Shown here piece after piece: positions 7,233 to 15,417 of a stretch of 64,000 nt of DNA. A model generated the notes under the pieces. It made no database searches. It worked only from the letters and a program-made list of their open reading frames with translations, and was not told the origin of the DNA. A program made the position numbers and the translations under genes. The stretch lies in assembly GCF_000265405.1 (NCBI RefSeq), contig NC_018010.1, positions 1,860,001-1,924,000 of the forward strand, in the 5' to 3' direction. The stretch comes from Belliella baltica DSM 15883. Lineage in GTDB: Bacteria > Bacteroidota > Bacteroidia > Cytophagales > Cyclobacteriaceae. How positions within the stretch are numbered: position 1 is the first letter of the stretch; every line of letters begins with the position of its first letter.

Positions 7233-10200
7233 TTAAAAAGAATACCTCACCTGACTTCCTTTCTCTGCATCCAACTCGATTTTAGCATAGACTTCTATCT
7301 CTTGTTGGAGTTCTTCGACGTGGGAGATGATACCGACAACTCTGTTTTCGTGTCGAAGAGCCTTGAGGGTTTCGAAGACCACTCGAAGAGCATTTCTATC
7401 TAAGGCACCAAAACCTTCATCCAAAAAGAAGAAACTTTGATCTGCTTCATTAAGTGATTTGACTTTCTCAGCCAACGCCAAAGCCAAGCATAATGATGCT
7501 TGAAAAGTCTGACCACCAGAAAGTGATTTGAGGAGTCGCTTTTTGCCTCCATTGAGGTAATCGACCACATAGAAAGTATTATTTTCATCGATCTCCAAGC
7601 TCATACTGTTTTTGGTGAGTTTGTTGAATCGAATATTAGCAGTATTGCAGAGTTCTTTTAGGTAGATTGAACTTACGTATTGCACAAATCCACTACCTTT
7701 GAAGAGCTTTTCAAGTTCTTTTAGGTTACTCTCTCGGTTTTCTAACTTACCGAATGTTTCAAGGACTTTTTTCTTCTCTTTGAGCTTTTCGGTGCTTTCT
7801 ATGATTTCTCTATCCAGAAGCGTAAAATCTTTCTTGATTACATCTAGTGCTTTGGATTTGGCTTCTAGCGTATTTTTCAATTCTTCAAAAGCGTCTTGAT
7901 TGAAATCTTTAATACCTTCCGTTTTTTGGATCTCTTCGATTCTGGATTTCACCAAATGAGCTCTTTGCTCAAAATTCTTAATTTCTATCTCCACTTTATC
8001 AGCATCCAAAGAATGATGAAAGAGCTGAATCAATTTTTCTTCATCTTCAAAACCATGAGTTTTTTTGAGATCCTCAAACTGATATTTGAGGGAGGTGATC
8101 TTATTTTCTGTGTCTATTAGTCCTTTTCTGTAAGTTTCTAAGTTGGCTAGATTGGTTGCTTGTTTATTTCTGATTTCTACCAAAATTTTTTGGATGCCAT
8201 TGAGCAAATCAGCTGTTTTGTCGATATCATCTTGAACTCTCTGAATAGTCTGCTGTATTTCCAAAGCATTTTTATCGAAAAATGGCTGACAAAACCCTAA
8301 ATCCTTGATGTCACTTCTTTTGGAGTTTTGCTTTGTGTGGAGGGTTAGCAAACCCTGCTCCAGAATCCGTAGCTTCTGCTCGGCAGTTTCCAAATCAGAC
8401 TTTTCTGTTTGCCATTTCTTTCTCCAATCTTTCAGTTGCCGATTTTGTTGATCAGCTTTTTGTATGGCGCTTTCTGTTTTTTGGAGAAAATGCCTAACAG
8501 CTTCTACATTATCAAAGCTTTGTGCTTTTAAATCTTCTTCCAAGTTTTTGATTTGACTTTCCAGATTTTGAAAATCCGAAAGCTTTGATTCCAATTGTTG
8601 GGTATTGCTATCGAGCTTGAATCCGAATTCAGACAGTTTTTTGGAAAGTTCAAATACATCTTCTAAGGTGATTTTAACCTTTTCGATTTCCTCTTCTTTC
8701 TGTTTTAGAGAAAGGTCTTGTGGATCGGATTGTAAGGGGTCGGGGTGCTCTGAGGCTCCACAGAGCGGACAAGGCTTGCCATCCTCCAGCAAATGTACAT
8801 GAGCACCCAAACCACTTTTCTGAATCAGATTGTCTCTTTCTGATTCAAGGGTTTTAATTCTATTTTTCAGACTTTCAATCCAAGTATTGATTGATAATTC
8901 GTCTTTGGGTAAATGATCTTGTAACTTTGTGATTTCTTCCTGAAGCTGTTTTTGGGATAGCTCTAGATTTTTAATTTCAAGTCCTAGCGTTTTCTTATTT
9001 GAATTCCAGTTCTCCCAATCTTTTACAGCACTTTTAAGATTAGCAAGTCGATTGCTGTCAGGAATCTGGTTCTTGTCCAACTCCTCTTCTAGTTTGCTGA
9101 TTTTAACTTCCAAAGTTTTCTGTTCTGAGGTTCTTGTATCAAGATTTGGACGGATTAATTTGATCTCTTTTTCAGCTTCTTCGATTTGTAGCTCAAGGTC
9201 TTTGACTTCTTTCACCTTTTCAAGATCTCTGATTTTGGATTCTCGCTCTGACTTTTGATTGGCCTTTTCCTTTAGTTTAGTTTCTTCTTCGACCTTTTTA
9301 CAGATTTCTTCGACATAGCTTTCTTTGAATCGCTCACAGTCAACGATGCTTACTTGAAACTTTTCTACTTCCTTTTTTCTATCTTCTATTTGATCCCATA
9401 TAGGTTTCAAATAAGTTTTTGCTTTTAAAAAGTCCTTGAAAACAGCTTTTTTTTCTTTGATGTCTTCCTTCTTAGCATCTAACTCTTCCCACTCTTTTTC
9501 AAAGCTTTGAAGTGTTTGATGCAATGCCTGAATTTGCTCCTGTTTTTTGTAAGTCTGTACTGCATGTTGAAAATCCTTTTCCAAAGCCCCAACTTGCTCA
9601 GCAATTTGCTTGATGTTGGTTTCTTTTTCTTTCAAGCTTTCTTCAGAATATTGCGCTAAGCTGGTAATCTGTGTTTCCAGTCTGATTTTTTCATCTTTGA
9701 CAATTCGGAGCAGTCCGGCAGTTTTGTAGCTCAAATCGAATCTTTCTAAACCAAACAACTCCTTCATCATCTCAGCTCTCGGCCCAGGTGTGAGGTCGAT
9801 AAATTCCTTGAATTTTCCCTGAGGAATGATGACAGTTTGCTTGAAATGCTCTTTTTTCATCCCCAAAATATCCTCACCTCGAAGTGTCAATGGCTGAAGT
9901 TCGGATCCTGTCTTAAGATAAAAGGTATGCTCAGCAGGTTTTACATCATCAAAATTCTTTGGATTTCGCTTTGCACCATATCTGCCGAGGTAGGTATTGC
10001 TGTTGTTTTTTCCAGCTTTGAATTCAAAGTTGATCAGCAACGCTTCACTTTGAAGATTGACCATGCTGTTTTTTTCTCCACGATCGGAAAGTCGCTCAGT
10101 GCTTCCGTAAAGCGCAAGTAAGACAGCTTCCAATATGGAGGATTTTCCACTTCCTACAGCTCCAAAAATCCCAAAAAGTCCAGCTGCTGTCAGTTGATCA

Positions 10201-10265
10201 AATTCGATGATCTGTTTTTCCTTGTAGGAATAAAGCCCTTGTATTTCCAGTCTAATTGGGATCAT
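7233..10265 (-). CDS. sbcC: Exonuclease SbcCD subunit C (SMC-like ATPase)
   Basis: The SbcCD complex opens DNA hairpins and processes blocked DNA ends. The 1010-residue protein has an N-terminal ATPase half with Walker A GAVGSGKSS (about residues 36-44), long coiled coils rich in Lys, Glu and Leu, a central zinc-hook CPLC (about residue 496, within GKPCPLCGASEHP), a second coiled coil and a C-terminal half with the ABC signature LSGGQTFQASL and Walker B FFFLDEGFGALD. The start overlaps the sbcD stop by 4 bp, giving translational coupling. Cytoplasmic. Inverted repeats like those in this window are SbcCD substrates in other bacteria, which is of interest beside the 46-bp palindrome at 13988. 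Confidence 0.96.
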   Translation of the reverse strand: MIPIRLEIQGLYSYKEKQIIEFDQLTAAGLFGIFGAVGSGKSSILEAVLLALYGSTERLSDRGEKNSMVNLQSEALLINFEFKAGKNNSNTYLGRYGAKRNPKNFDDVKPAEHTFYLKTGSELQPLTLRGEDILGMKKEHFKQTVIIPQGKFKEFIDLTPGPRAEMMKELFGLERFDLSYKTAGLLRIVKDEKIRLETQITSLAQYSEESLKEKETNIKQIAEQVGALEKDFQHAVQTYKKQEQIQALHQTLQSFEKEWEELDAKKEDIKEKKAVFKDFLKAKTYLKPIWDQIEDRKKEVEKFQVSIVDCERFKESYVEEICKKVEEETKLKEKANQKSERESKIRDLEKVKEVKDLELQIEEAEKEIKLIRPNLDTRTSEQKTLEVKISKLEEELDKNQIPDSNRLANLKSAVKDWENWNSNKKTLGLEIKNLELSQKQLQEEITKLQDHLPKDELSINTWIESLKNRIKTLESERDNLIQKSGLGAHVHLLEDGKPCPLCGASEHPDPLQSDPQDLSLKQKEEEIEKVKITLEDVFELSKKLSEFGFKLDSNTQQLESKLSDFQNLESQIKNLEEDLKAQSFDNVEAVRHFLQKTESAIQKADQQNRQLKDWRKKWQTEKSDLETAEQKLRILEQGLLTLHTKQNSKRSDIKDLGFCQPFFDKNALEIQQTIQRVQDDIDKTADLLNGIQKILVEIRNKQATNLANLETYRKGLIDTENKITSLKYQFEDLKKTHGFEDEEKLIQLFHHSLDADKVEIEIKNFEQRAHLVKSRIEEIQKTEGIKDFNQDAFEELKNTLEAKSKALDVIKKDFTLLDREIIESTEKLKEKKKVLETFGKLENRESNLKELEKLFKGSGFVQYVSSIYLKELCNTANIRFNKLTKNSMSLEIDENNTFYVVDYLNGGKKRLLKSLSGGQTFQASLCLALALAEKVKSLNEADQSFFFLDEGFGALDRNALRVVFETLKALRHENRVVGIISHVEELQQEIEVYAKIELDAEKGSQVRYSF

Positions 10266-11491
10266 AAATCTTCGTTTTGGCTGATTACTTCATTAAAAAT
10301 ATCGATCAACTCCGCATTGGGATCTTGACCTTTTTCGCTTTTGTAATACATCTTGAAAAGTGTCACCATATCTTTTCCTAAATCTTCTACTTTGAGGCTT
10401 AAGCTTTCCTGACCTTTGATATGCAGAATCTCTGGGATCAAGTTGACAATTCCATCGTGAGCTTTCATGATGGCTTTTCTCGTCGCTGCGTCAATGGCAT
10501 GCTCGGTGGCGAAGGTGATTTCTACAAAGCAATAAGGATTTGCTTCAAGCCATGCCAGCGTATCGGCTAAATGCTCAAAACGTTTTCTGTATAGTGGTCT
10601 TCCCGCTGTCAGTGGGACGGCTTCGTAGTTGATCTCCTTATTAGGTTCGGCTTTTAGGATCACAACCCTTTTTTCCTGATCAGCTTCGCTAAAAGAGTAG
10701 GCTAGGGGAGAACTTGAATATACTACTGGAAAAGGAGATTTGCTCACCGCATGATAGCGGTGTAAGTGTCCCAAGGCAGCATATTGAATTTGTGTAGGAA
10801 TATTGGACGTATAAAGTGCCTGTGCTCCGCCAACATGTAGGATGGGCCGTTCACTTTCAGGTTCTGGCTCTGGTTTTTCACCTTCTTTGACAAAGAAAAA
10901 ATGCCCTGCAAATAGGTTGATGCCGCCCTTGTCACAATACTGGTCAGCAAGATTTCGCCATTTTGCTTCTAGAATATTCCTCAATTCGGCTTCTCTGTCT
11001 TCTTCGCCTAAATAAGTTTTGAGTAAGACTTCATTGGCATAAGGAGCTAAAATGATGCGGATTGGTTCTGCATGTTTTGGGAGTTTGATTTCTATAAATC
11101 CTGATTCAGAATTGAGAATTTCTATACCATTGTCTAGTTTTCCTATTGGCATGACCGAGTCGTATCTGCTGTAGAAGAAAATGCCCATTTCCCTAGCTAA
11201 AGGATCCGGAGCTTCGACAAACTGCGTGCTATCGTGATTTCCTGAGATGGCGATGATCGGTCTTTCTCCATTCTTGGATAATCTCCGCAAGGTTTTGTAG
11301 AGAAGCTCGACAGCTTCGTGGCTAGGGTTGAAACTATCAAAAATATCACCTGCTAGCAAAATCAGATCAACTTCTTGATCATCTGAGATTTGAATGATTT
11401 CTTCTAGGACGAGTTTTTGTTCTTCCATTCTGGAAAAATCCTGCAATCTTTTGCCCAAATGCCAGTCTGCGGTGTGAAGGATTTTGATCAT
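10262..11491 (-). CDS. sbcD: Exonuclease SbcCD subunit D
   Basis: Mn-dependent nuclease subunit of SbcCD. Calcineurin-like phosphoesterase motifs run in order: HTADWHLGKR (residues 6-15), LLAGDIFDSFNP, AISGNHDS near residue 105, and later LFAGHFFFV and ALGHLHRYHAV. At 409 residues it is full length with the C-terminal capping region. It is the first gene of a two-gene operon with sbcC (4-bp overlap) and diverges from the RlpA-like gene. Confidence 0.96.
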   Translation of the reverse strand: MIKILHTADWHLGKRLQDFSRMEEQKLVLEEIIQISDDQEVDLILLAGDIFDSFNPSHEAVELLYKTLRRLSKNGERPIIAISGNHDSTQFVEAPDPLAREMGIFFYSRYDSVMPIGKLDNGIEILNSESGFIEIKLPKHAEPIRIILAPYANEVLLKTYLGEEDREAELRNILEAKWRNLADQYCDKGGINLFAGHFFFVKEGEKPEPEPESERPILHVGGAQALYTSNIPTQIQYAALGHLHRYHAVSKSPFPVVYSSSPLAYSFSEADQEKRVVILKAEPNKEINYEAVPLTAGRPLYRKRFEHLADTLAWLEANPYCFVEITFATEHAIDAATRKAIMKAHDGIVNLIPEILHIKGQESLSLKVEDLGKDMVTLFKMYYKSEKGQDPNAELIDIFNEVISQNEDL

Positions 11492-11636
11492 AGCTGAAAA
11501 GTCTTGTGTAGATTTAAATGAAAATAGTTTAACTTTATTCGATAAGGAATTTAAAGTTATCAGCTTGGGACATCCTTTCCAAGTGAGACTTTAATAAATG
11601 ACAGCAATTGGCATATAAATTGTCAAAGGTTCGCAG

Positions 11637-12203
11637 ATGAAAAAAATCAGCTTAATCACAGGTTTATTTTTATTCTTTGGCTTGACAGGCGTTCAAGCTC
11701 AGGATGAGATCATTCTCATGGAGAATGTCCATGTAGCGGATTCTACTTTTTTGATTGAAGAAGGAATAGCAAGTTATTATGGAATAAGATTTCATTTGCG
11801 GGAAACGGCAAATGGTGAAATATACAATATGGAAAAGTTGACAGCAGCCCACAAGCACCTTCCTTTTGGCACCATGCTTCGTGTGGTCAATCTAAGAAAT
11901 CACCGTGAAGTCTGGGTTCGGGTAAATGATCGCTTACCTAAAACATCCAAGCGTGTCATAGATTTGTCTAAAGGTGCTGCAAGGGAATTAGAAATGATTC
12001 AGGATGGGATAGTTCCTGTAAGGTTAGAAGTTCCCGATCAAGAAACCATCGTTTCGCTGATTGATTATTATCAAGAAAATAAACCAGCAGGGATGCGCTT
12101 AAGATTATATCCCGAGCCCATAGAATTTTTTAGACCAGAAATCGAAATGTTTGATTTGATGCTAACTCTCCCAGGGGAGTTGATTTTTTCGAGACTGAAG
12201 TAA
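11637..12203 (+). CDS. RlpA-like double-psi beta-barrel protein, exported
   Basis: The N-terminal signal peptide (KKISLITGLFLFFGLTGVQAQ) predicts export. The body holds a double-psi beta-barrel of the RlpA type: GIASYYGIRFHLRETANGE, LTAAHKHLPFGTMLRVVNL and VWVRVNDRLP, followed by RVIDLSKGAARELEMIQDGIVPVRLEV. In other bacteria RlpA proteins bind or cleave denuded peptidoglycan at septa; the usual SPOR domain is absent here, so septal targeting cannot be assumed. Length is 188 aa. It is a single gene divergent from sbcD. Confidence 0.85.
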   Translation: MKKISLITGLFLFFGLTGVQAQDEIILMENVHVADSTFLIEEGIASYYGIRFHLRETANGEIYNMEKLTAAHKHLPFGTMLRVVNLRNHREVWVRVNDRLPKTSKRVIDLSKGAARELEMIQDGIVPVRLEVPDQETIVSLIDYYQENKPAGMRLRLYPEPIEFFRPEIEMFDLMLTLPGELIFSRLK

Positions 12204-12566
12204 GTATTTTTTCTAATCCTGGTTTTTCAAGATTAAGACTTTACAATTCAAAGCTATTTTTATTAATCCTAATTAAAGGAATTAATTCTTAGATGATATT
12301 TTTTTTAAATAAATTAAAAATATTATTTAGGTGAACAAAATGGTTTTTAGTAACAATAAACCGTTTGAATTAGTAAATAAATGTATTATTTGTATGTTTT
12401 AACAACATAAAAAAATGATATTATTATAAAAAAAAATTAGGGAAAACTTGTTTTTTAATTTCGGGGGGGGTACTTTGAGCATCGAAAAGTCTTCAATACC
12501 GGTTAGGAATACTTTTTAGGAGTACTGCGCTGCCTAAAAGTGTGTGGAAAAATTTACTTTATTATT
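12204..12566. promoter_or_regulatory. AT-rich leader with G8 tract and hairpin ahead of the peptide gene
   Basis: This 363-bp gap is very AT-rich up to about 12460. It then has a run of eight G (12463-12470) and an inverted repeat CTTTTTAGG (12512-12520) with CCTAAAAG (12533-12540) 26 bp before the peptide start at 12567. The G run is the only long G homopolymer noticed upstream of a gene here, and could allow slippage; the hairpin may lie in the 5' leader. No canonical promoter box was found. Confidence 0.45.
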
Positions 12567-12758
12567 ATGAAAAATTCAATTCTAAAATCAGGTCTAATCA
12601 TGTTTGCCATGGTTGGTATGTTCTTCATTAATGTGCAGGATGCAAAGGCTGTTCCTTGTACTTTAGAAAGTATAAATGAAGGAGGGGCTACTGCAATTTA
12701 CGATTGTGGTGAACATGGTAAAGTTACTGTCGCTAGAGGTACTACTGTGCGAGCCTAA
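12567..12758 (+). CDS. Small secreted Cys-containing peptide precursor
   Basis: A 63-residue ORF: basic start (MKNSILKSG), hydrophobic core (LIMFAMVGMFFINV), and a possible signal peptidase site after DAKA, leaving a mature peptide of about 35 residues beginning VPC with two Cys (31 and 47) and no other domain. It resembles in layout the NVEALA-type short precursors that accompany 6-bladed propeller lipoproteins in Bacteroidota, but the NVEALA motif itself is absent. An in-frame upstream start at 12540 would give a poor signal, so ATG 12567 is preferred. A strong terminator separates it from the propeller gene. The same layout recurs at 52002. Function unknown. Confidence 0.7.
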   Translation: MKNSILKSGLIMFAMVGMFFINVQDAKAVPCTLESINEGGATAIYDCGEHGKVTVARGTTVRA

Positions 12759-12770
12759 TTAAGTTTAGAG

Positions 12771-12803
12771 GCTATTTCTGATTTAAGAAATAGCCTTTTT
12801 TTA
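12771..12803 (+). terminator. Intrinsic terminator between peptide and propeller genes
   Basis: GGCTATTTC (12771-12779) pairs perfectly with GAAATAGCC (12788-12796), loop 8 nt, followed by seven T. It lies 13 bp after the peptide stop and 17 bp before the lipoprotein ATG, so the downstream gene would be expressed only by readthrough or from a promoter inside the hairpin. Confidence 0.9.
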
Positions 12804-12819
12804 AAAGAAAATTTTAATT

Positions 12820-13902
12820 ATGAAATCAAACTATTTATTCAATTTAGTAATATATATTATATTATTTTCATGTAATAGTAAGGAAACTAATTTTTCTTTA
12901 GAATCAGGTGATTTAATAATTATCGACTCTGTTCAAATCGATGATAGTAGATTTAGTTTTGGCGAAATCTATAATCCTAGAGTATTCAATGATAGTATTT
13001 TAGGGTTTGGAGACGGTTCTTTTCGAAGTATTAATTTATTTCATTCTAAATCAGGAGCCTTTCTTTCAAATTTTGAAACTGATAGCATAGAATCATTCCC
13101 TCTACCTGAAAAGGATATGACATTTTTCTATATCAAAGGAGAGTTAATTTATATTTTGAATGATTTAATTAGATCAATTTTTGTATTTGATTTGGATAAA
13201 AATTTTAAAGAAAAAATAGAATTAAATTTTAAAAACTTATCTCAAAAGCCAACTTTTATGGGGCTTTTTGAAATTCAGGAAAATTCGATTTTTCTTAGCT
13301 CAGTTTATGATGGTGCTTTGAGTGACAGGTTTAAAAATTCAAAAATAGTTACAGAGTTTGGCTTAGATGGTCAATTTTTAAATGATTTTGGCTCTTTTCC
13401 TAAGCCGTATACAACTGGAAATTTGGTTTTGAGTTCAAACGAAAACAAAATCATCAAAGACGGAAAAATCTATATCCTTAATGTGGCTGGAGTTCCGATT
13501 TTGAAAGAGTATTTGCTTAATGGTGATCTGAATGGTGTATATAAATTGGAATCTGAACATCATGATCCTGAAATTGGATATTACACCAATGATCCATTTT
13601 CCGCTCCGCTAACTGATCAGTTCAATGGATTGGCTTCCGATCAAAATTCTTCTGAAAAAATTTTTTATGCGACCTACAGTTCATTTGATACCCGTGATAG
13701 GGAATATGGTTTGGGTACTTATAAATGGATGTTGATGAAAATTGATCTTGAGAATATGACAATCAAAGAAAAGGAATTGGCAGGATCATGGCACTTAAAT
13801 GAATTAAGAAAATTGATTCCTCAAGTGAAAGGAGATACAGTTAGTTTTTTAATCAGAGAGAAAGATGAGAATTTGTATTTGAAGCGTTTGATTTTTGATT
13901 AA
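12820..13902 (+). CDS. 6-bladed beta-propeller lipoprotein (BF3164/DUF4221-like)
   Basis: 360 residues. Lipoprotein signal (IYIILFSCNS, Cys about residue 18), so probably membrane-anchored. The rest is beta-rich with repeated aromatic and Asp/Asn-containing strands such as FSFGEIYNPRVFNDSILGFGDGSF and YILNDLIRSIFVFDLDKNF, as in Bacteroidota propeller lipoproteins of unknown role. It also has the late segment YYTNDPFSAPLTDQFNGLASDQ. It follows the secreted-peptide gene and its terminator. The coding sequence is more AT-rich than that of flanking housekeeping genes. Binding of the neighbouring peptide is an inference only. Confidence 0.72.
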   Translation: MKSNYLFNLVIYIILFSCNSKETNFSLESGDLIIIDSVQIDDSRFSFGEIYNPRVFNDSILGFGDGSFRSINLFHSKSGAFLSNFETDSIESFPLPEKDMTFFYIKGELIYILNDLIRSIFVFDLDKNFKEKIELNFKNLSQKPTFMGLFEIQENSIFLSSVYDGALSDRFKNSKIVTEFGLDGQFLNDFGSFPKPYTTGNLVLSSNENKIIKDGKIYILNVAGVPILKEYLLNGDLNGVYKLESEHHDPEIGYYTNDPFSAPLTDQFNGLASDQNSSEKIFYATYSSFDTRDREYGLGTYKWMLMKIDLENMTIKEKELAGSWHLNELRKLIPQVKGDTVSFLIREKDENLYLKRLIFD

Positions 13903-13987
13903 TTGAATTTCAACCAAGATAATTTATATAGAATTAATTGAAATGGGGATAGTTTATTAAACTGTGTCTAGGTTTTAATTTTTGCAG

Positions 13988-14033
13988 TAACCCATTGCTT
14001 TAGTTGATCTAGATCAACTAAAGCAATGGGTTA
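13988..14033. repeat. Perfect 46-bp palindrome without spacer
   Basis: The arms are 13988-14010 and 14011-14033, centred on TCTAGA, with every base paired. It lies inside the IS remnant between its left end and the transposase stop. On the plus strand it is followed by a T-rich run (14034-14050), so it could act as a terminator that blocks readthrough into or out of the element. Confidence 0.9.
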
Positions 14034-14037
14034 TCAA

Positions 14038-14891
14038 TTTAATTTTTTTTGGTATCATTTCTGGGTACAGTTCCATTATTGCCCGCTGTATGGAGGTCCA
14101 GCCATAGGCCTTTCATTTCCATGACTTTTCGTTCCTAGTAATCGATAAGTAAAGCTGTTTCAACAGTGCAGTTTCTGATGTCCATGCAGCTTTGCTTTTT
14201 ATCAGTTTTCGCATGATTCTATGGAGTGCCTCAACCGGATTTGTCGTATAGATCATCTTTCTCATCGATAAAGGAAAATCCAGAAAAGCCATCAATTCGG
14301 CCCAGTTTTCCCTCCATTGTTTGACAATATACTGGTATTTCTTTCCCCAGATGGCTTCAAAAGCTGATAGCGCTGTCTTAGCAGCCTCTTCGGTGGTAGA
14401 AGTATAGACTTGGCGCAAGTCCTTGATTACGGCTTTCTTATCCGTTTTATCAACATATTTTAACGAATTCCGCATTTGGTGGACGTTACACTTTTGGATA
14501 ACTGAAGCAGGAAAAACTTCCTGAATCTGTTCTGAAAATCCCTGCAGATCATCCGTACAAACTACCAGAATATCGCTTACTCCTCTTGATTTCAGGTCTT
14601 CCATCACCATACCCCATTTTTTAGCTCCTTCCCCACCAGAGAATTGATATAAAGCCCTAATACGTCCCTGTTTCCTTCCCAATCCACTGAATATACCGTA
14701 TAGAAGGCGCTGTTGGTGTATTTGCCGTCTTGGCGTACTTTGAAGTGTATGGGGCATCCAGGTATACGAATGGGTAAAAGCTCTGAAGGCTTCTTTCCCT
14801 GTAATCCTTTCATACTGTAAAGACGTTCTTTCAAACGTTCACTCATCTTAGGATCATTTAAGATGTCATCAATTATCTTTTTCTTACTCAT
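14038..14891 (-). pseudogene. IS256-family transposase, broken (internal deletion, frameshift, in-frame stop)
   Basis: Start ATG 14891 (MSKKKIIDDILND). After about 35 residues the frame jumps to GCPIHFKVRQDGKYTNSAFY, the core of the family, so roughly 100 residues between are missing. A frameshift near 14630-14645 then moves the frame to GGEGAKKWGMVMEDLKSRGV, CTDDLQGF, KCNVHQMRNSLKYV and MIYTTNPVEALHRIMRK, all IS256 hallmarks. A TGA at 14113-14115 ends this frame, but the same frame continues with KAYGWTSIQRAIMELYPEMIP, like a transposase tail. Three independent lesions make it inactive. Confidence 0.88.
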
Positions 14892-14940
14892 ATTATTTAA
14901 AGTTAGCAGACACACTTAAATGAACAGTCTCATTTAGGGA

Positions 14941-15417
14941 AGTACATCATGTACAAAGTACCATGTACAAAGCAATCCAACCTCATTCCCTAATCCCCTA
15001 ATAACACAATCCCAAAATCCGCCAATCATCAAAATAAAAAATCCGCCTAATCTGCGCGAGCCCGCCAATTTTCGAATCTTCAATCTTCCAATCCCATAAT
15101 ATTTATCTCTTAACCTTTAACATTCACTTCAATAACTCAATCACCTAGTGTCTTTCCACGCTTAATATTTAACAATTAACGCTTAACACAATCCCTAAAT
15201 CCCCCAATCATCAACATAAAAAAATCCGCGTAATCTGTGTAATCTGTGAGAGCCCCCAACTTTCCAACCCCAATCCCCATTCCCCCAATCAACCAATAAC
15301 CAATAACTATTCCCACCCCACTTTCATCACATTTTTTCATTTTTTAACACTATGATACTTTGATCGTATTTAATAAATTAGTTTATTGTTGGCTTGTTAG
15401 ATCATTTCTGTTATTGT
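14941..15417. repeat. Simple-word repeat mosaic between the IS remnant and the RND operon
   Basis: About 480 bp with no gene. It is a patchwork of reused short phrases: CATGTACAAAG twice near 14948-14972, AAATCCGC(C/G)TAATCTG twice (near 15040 and 15224), repeated (C)CAATC and CCAAC words, and TAATCTGTG. The strand is C/A-rich and G-poor. The RND operon promoter should lie at its right end, but no clear box was found. Confidence 0.6.

Larger units (their letters stand above)
13946..14931. mobile_element. Decayed IS256-family insertion sequence
   Basis: Terminal inverted repeats are 13946-13971 and the reverse complement of 14906-14931, matching at 18 of 26 positions by eye. Inside are a broken IS256-type transposase on the minus strand and a perfect 46-bp palindrome. 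The element is about 1 kb, short for the family, which fits an internal deletion. No clear target-site duplication is seen in the immediate flanks. Confidence 0.75.
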
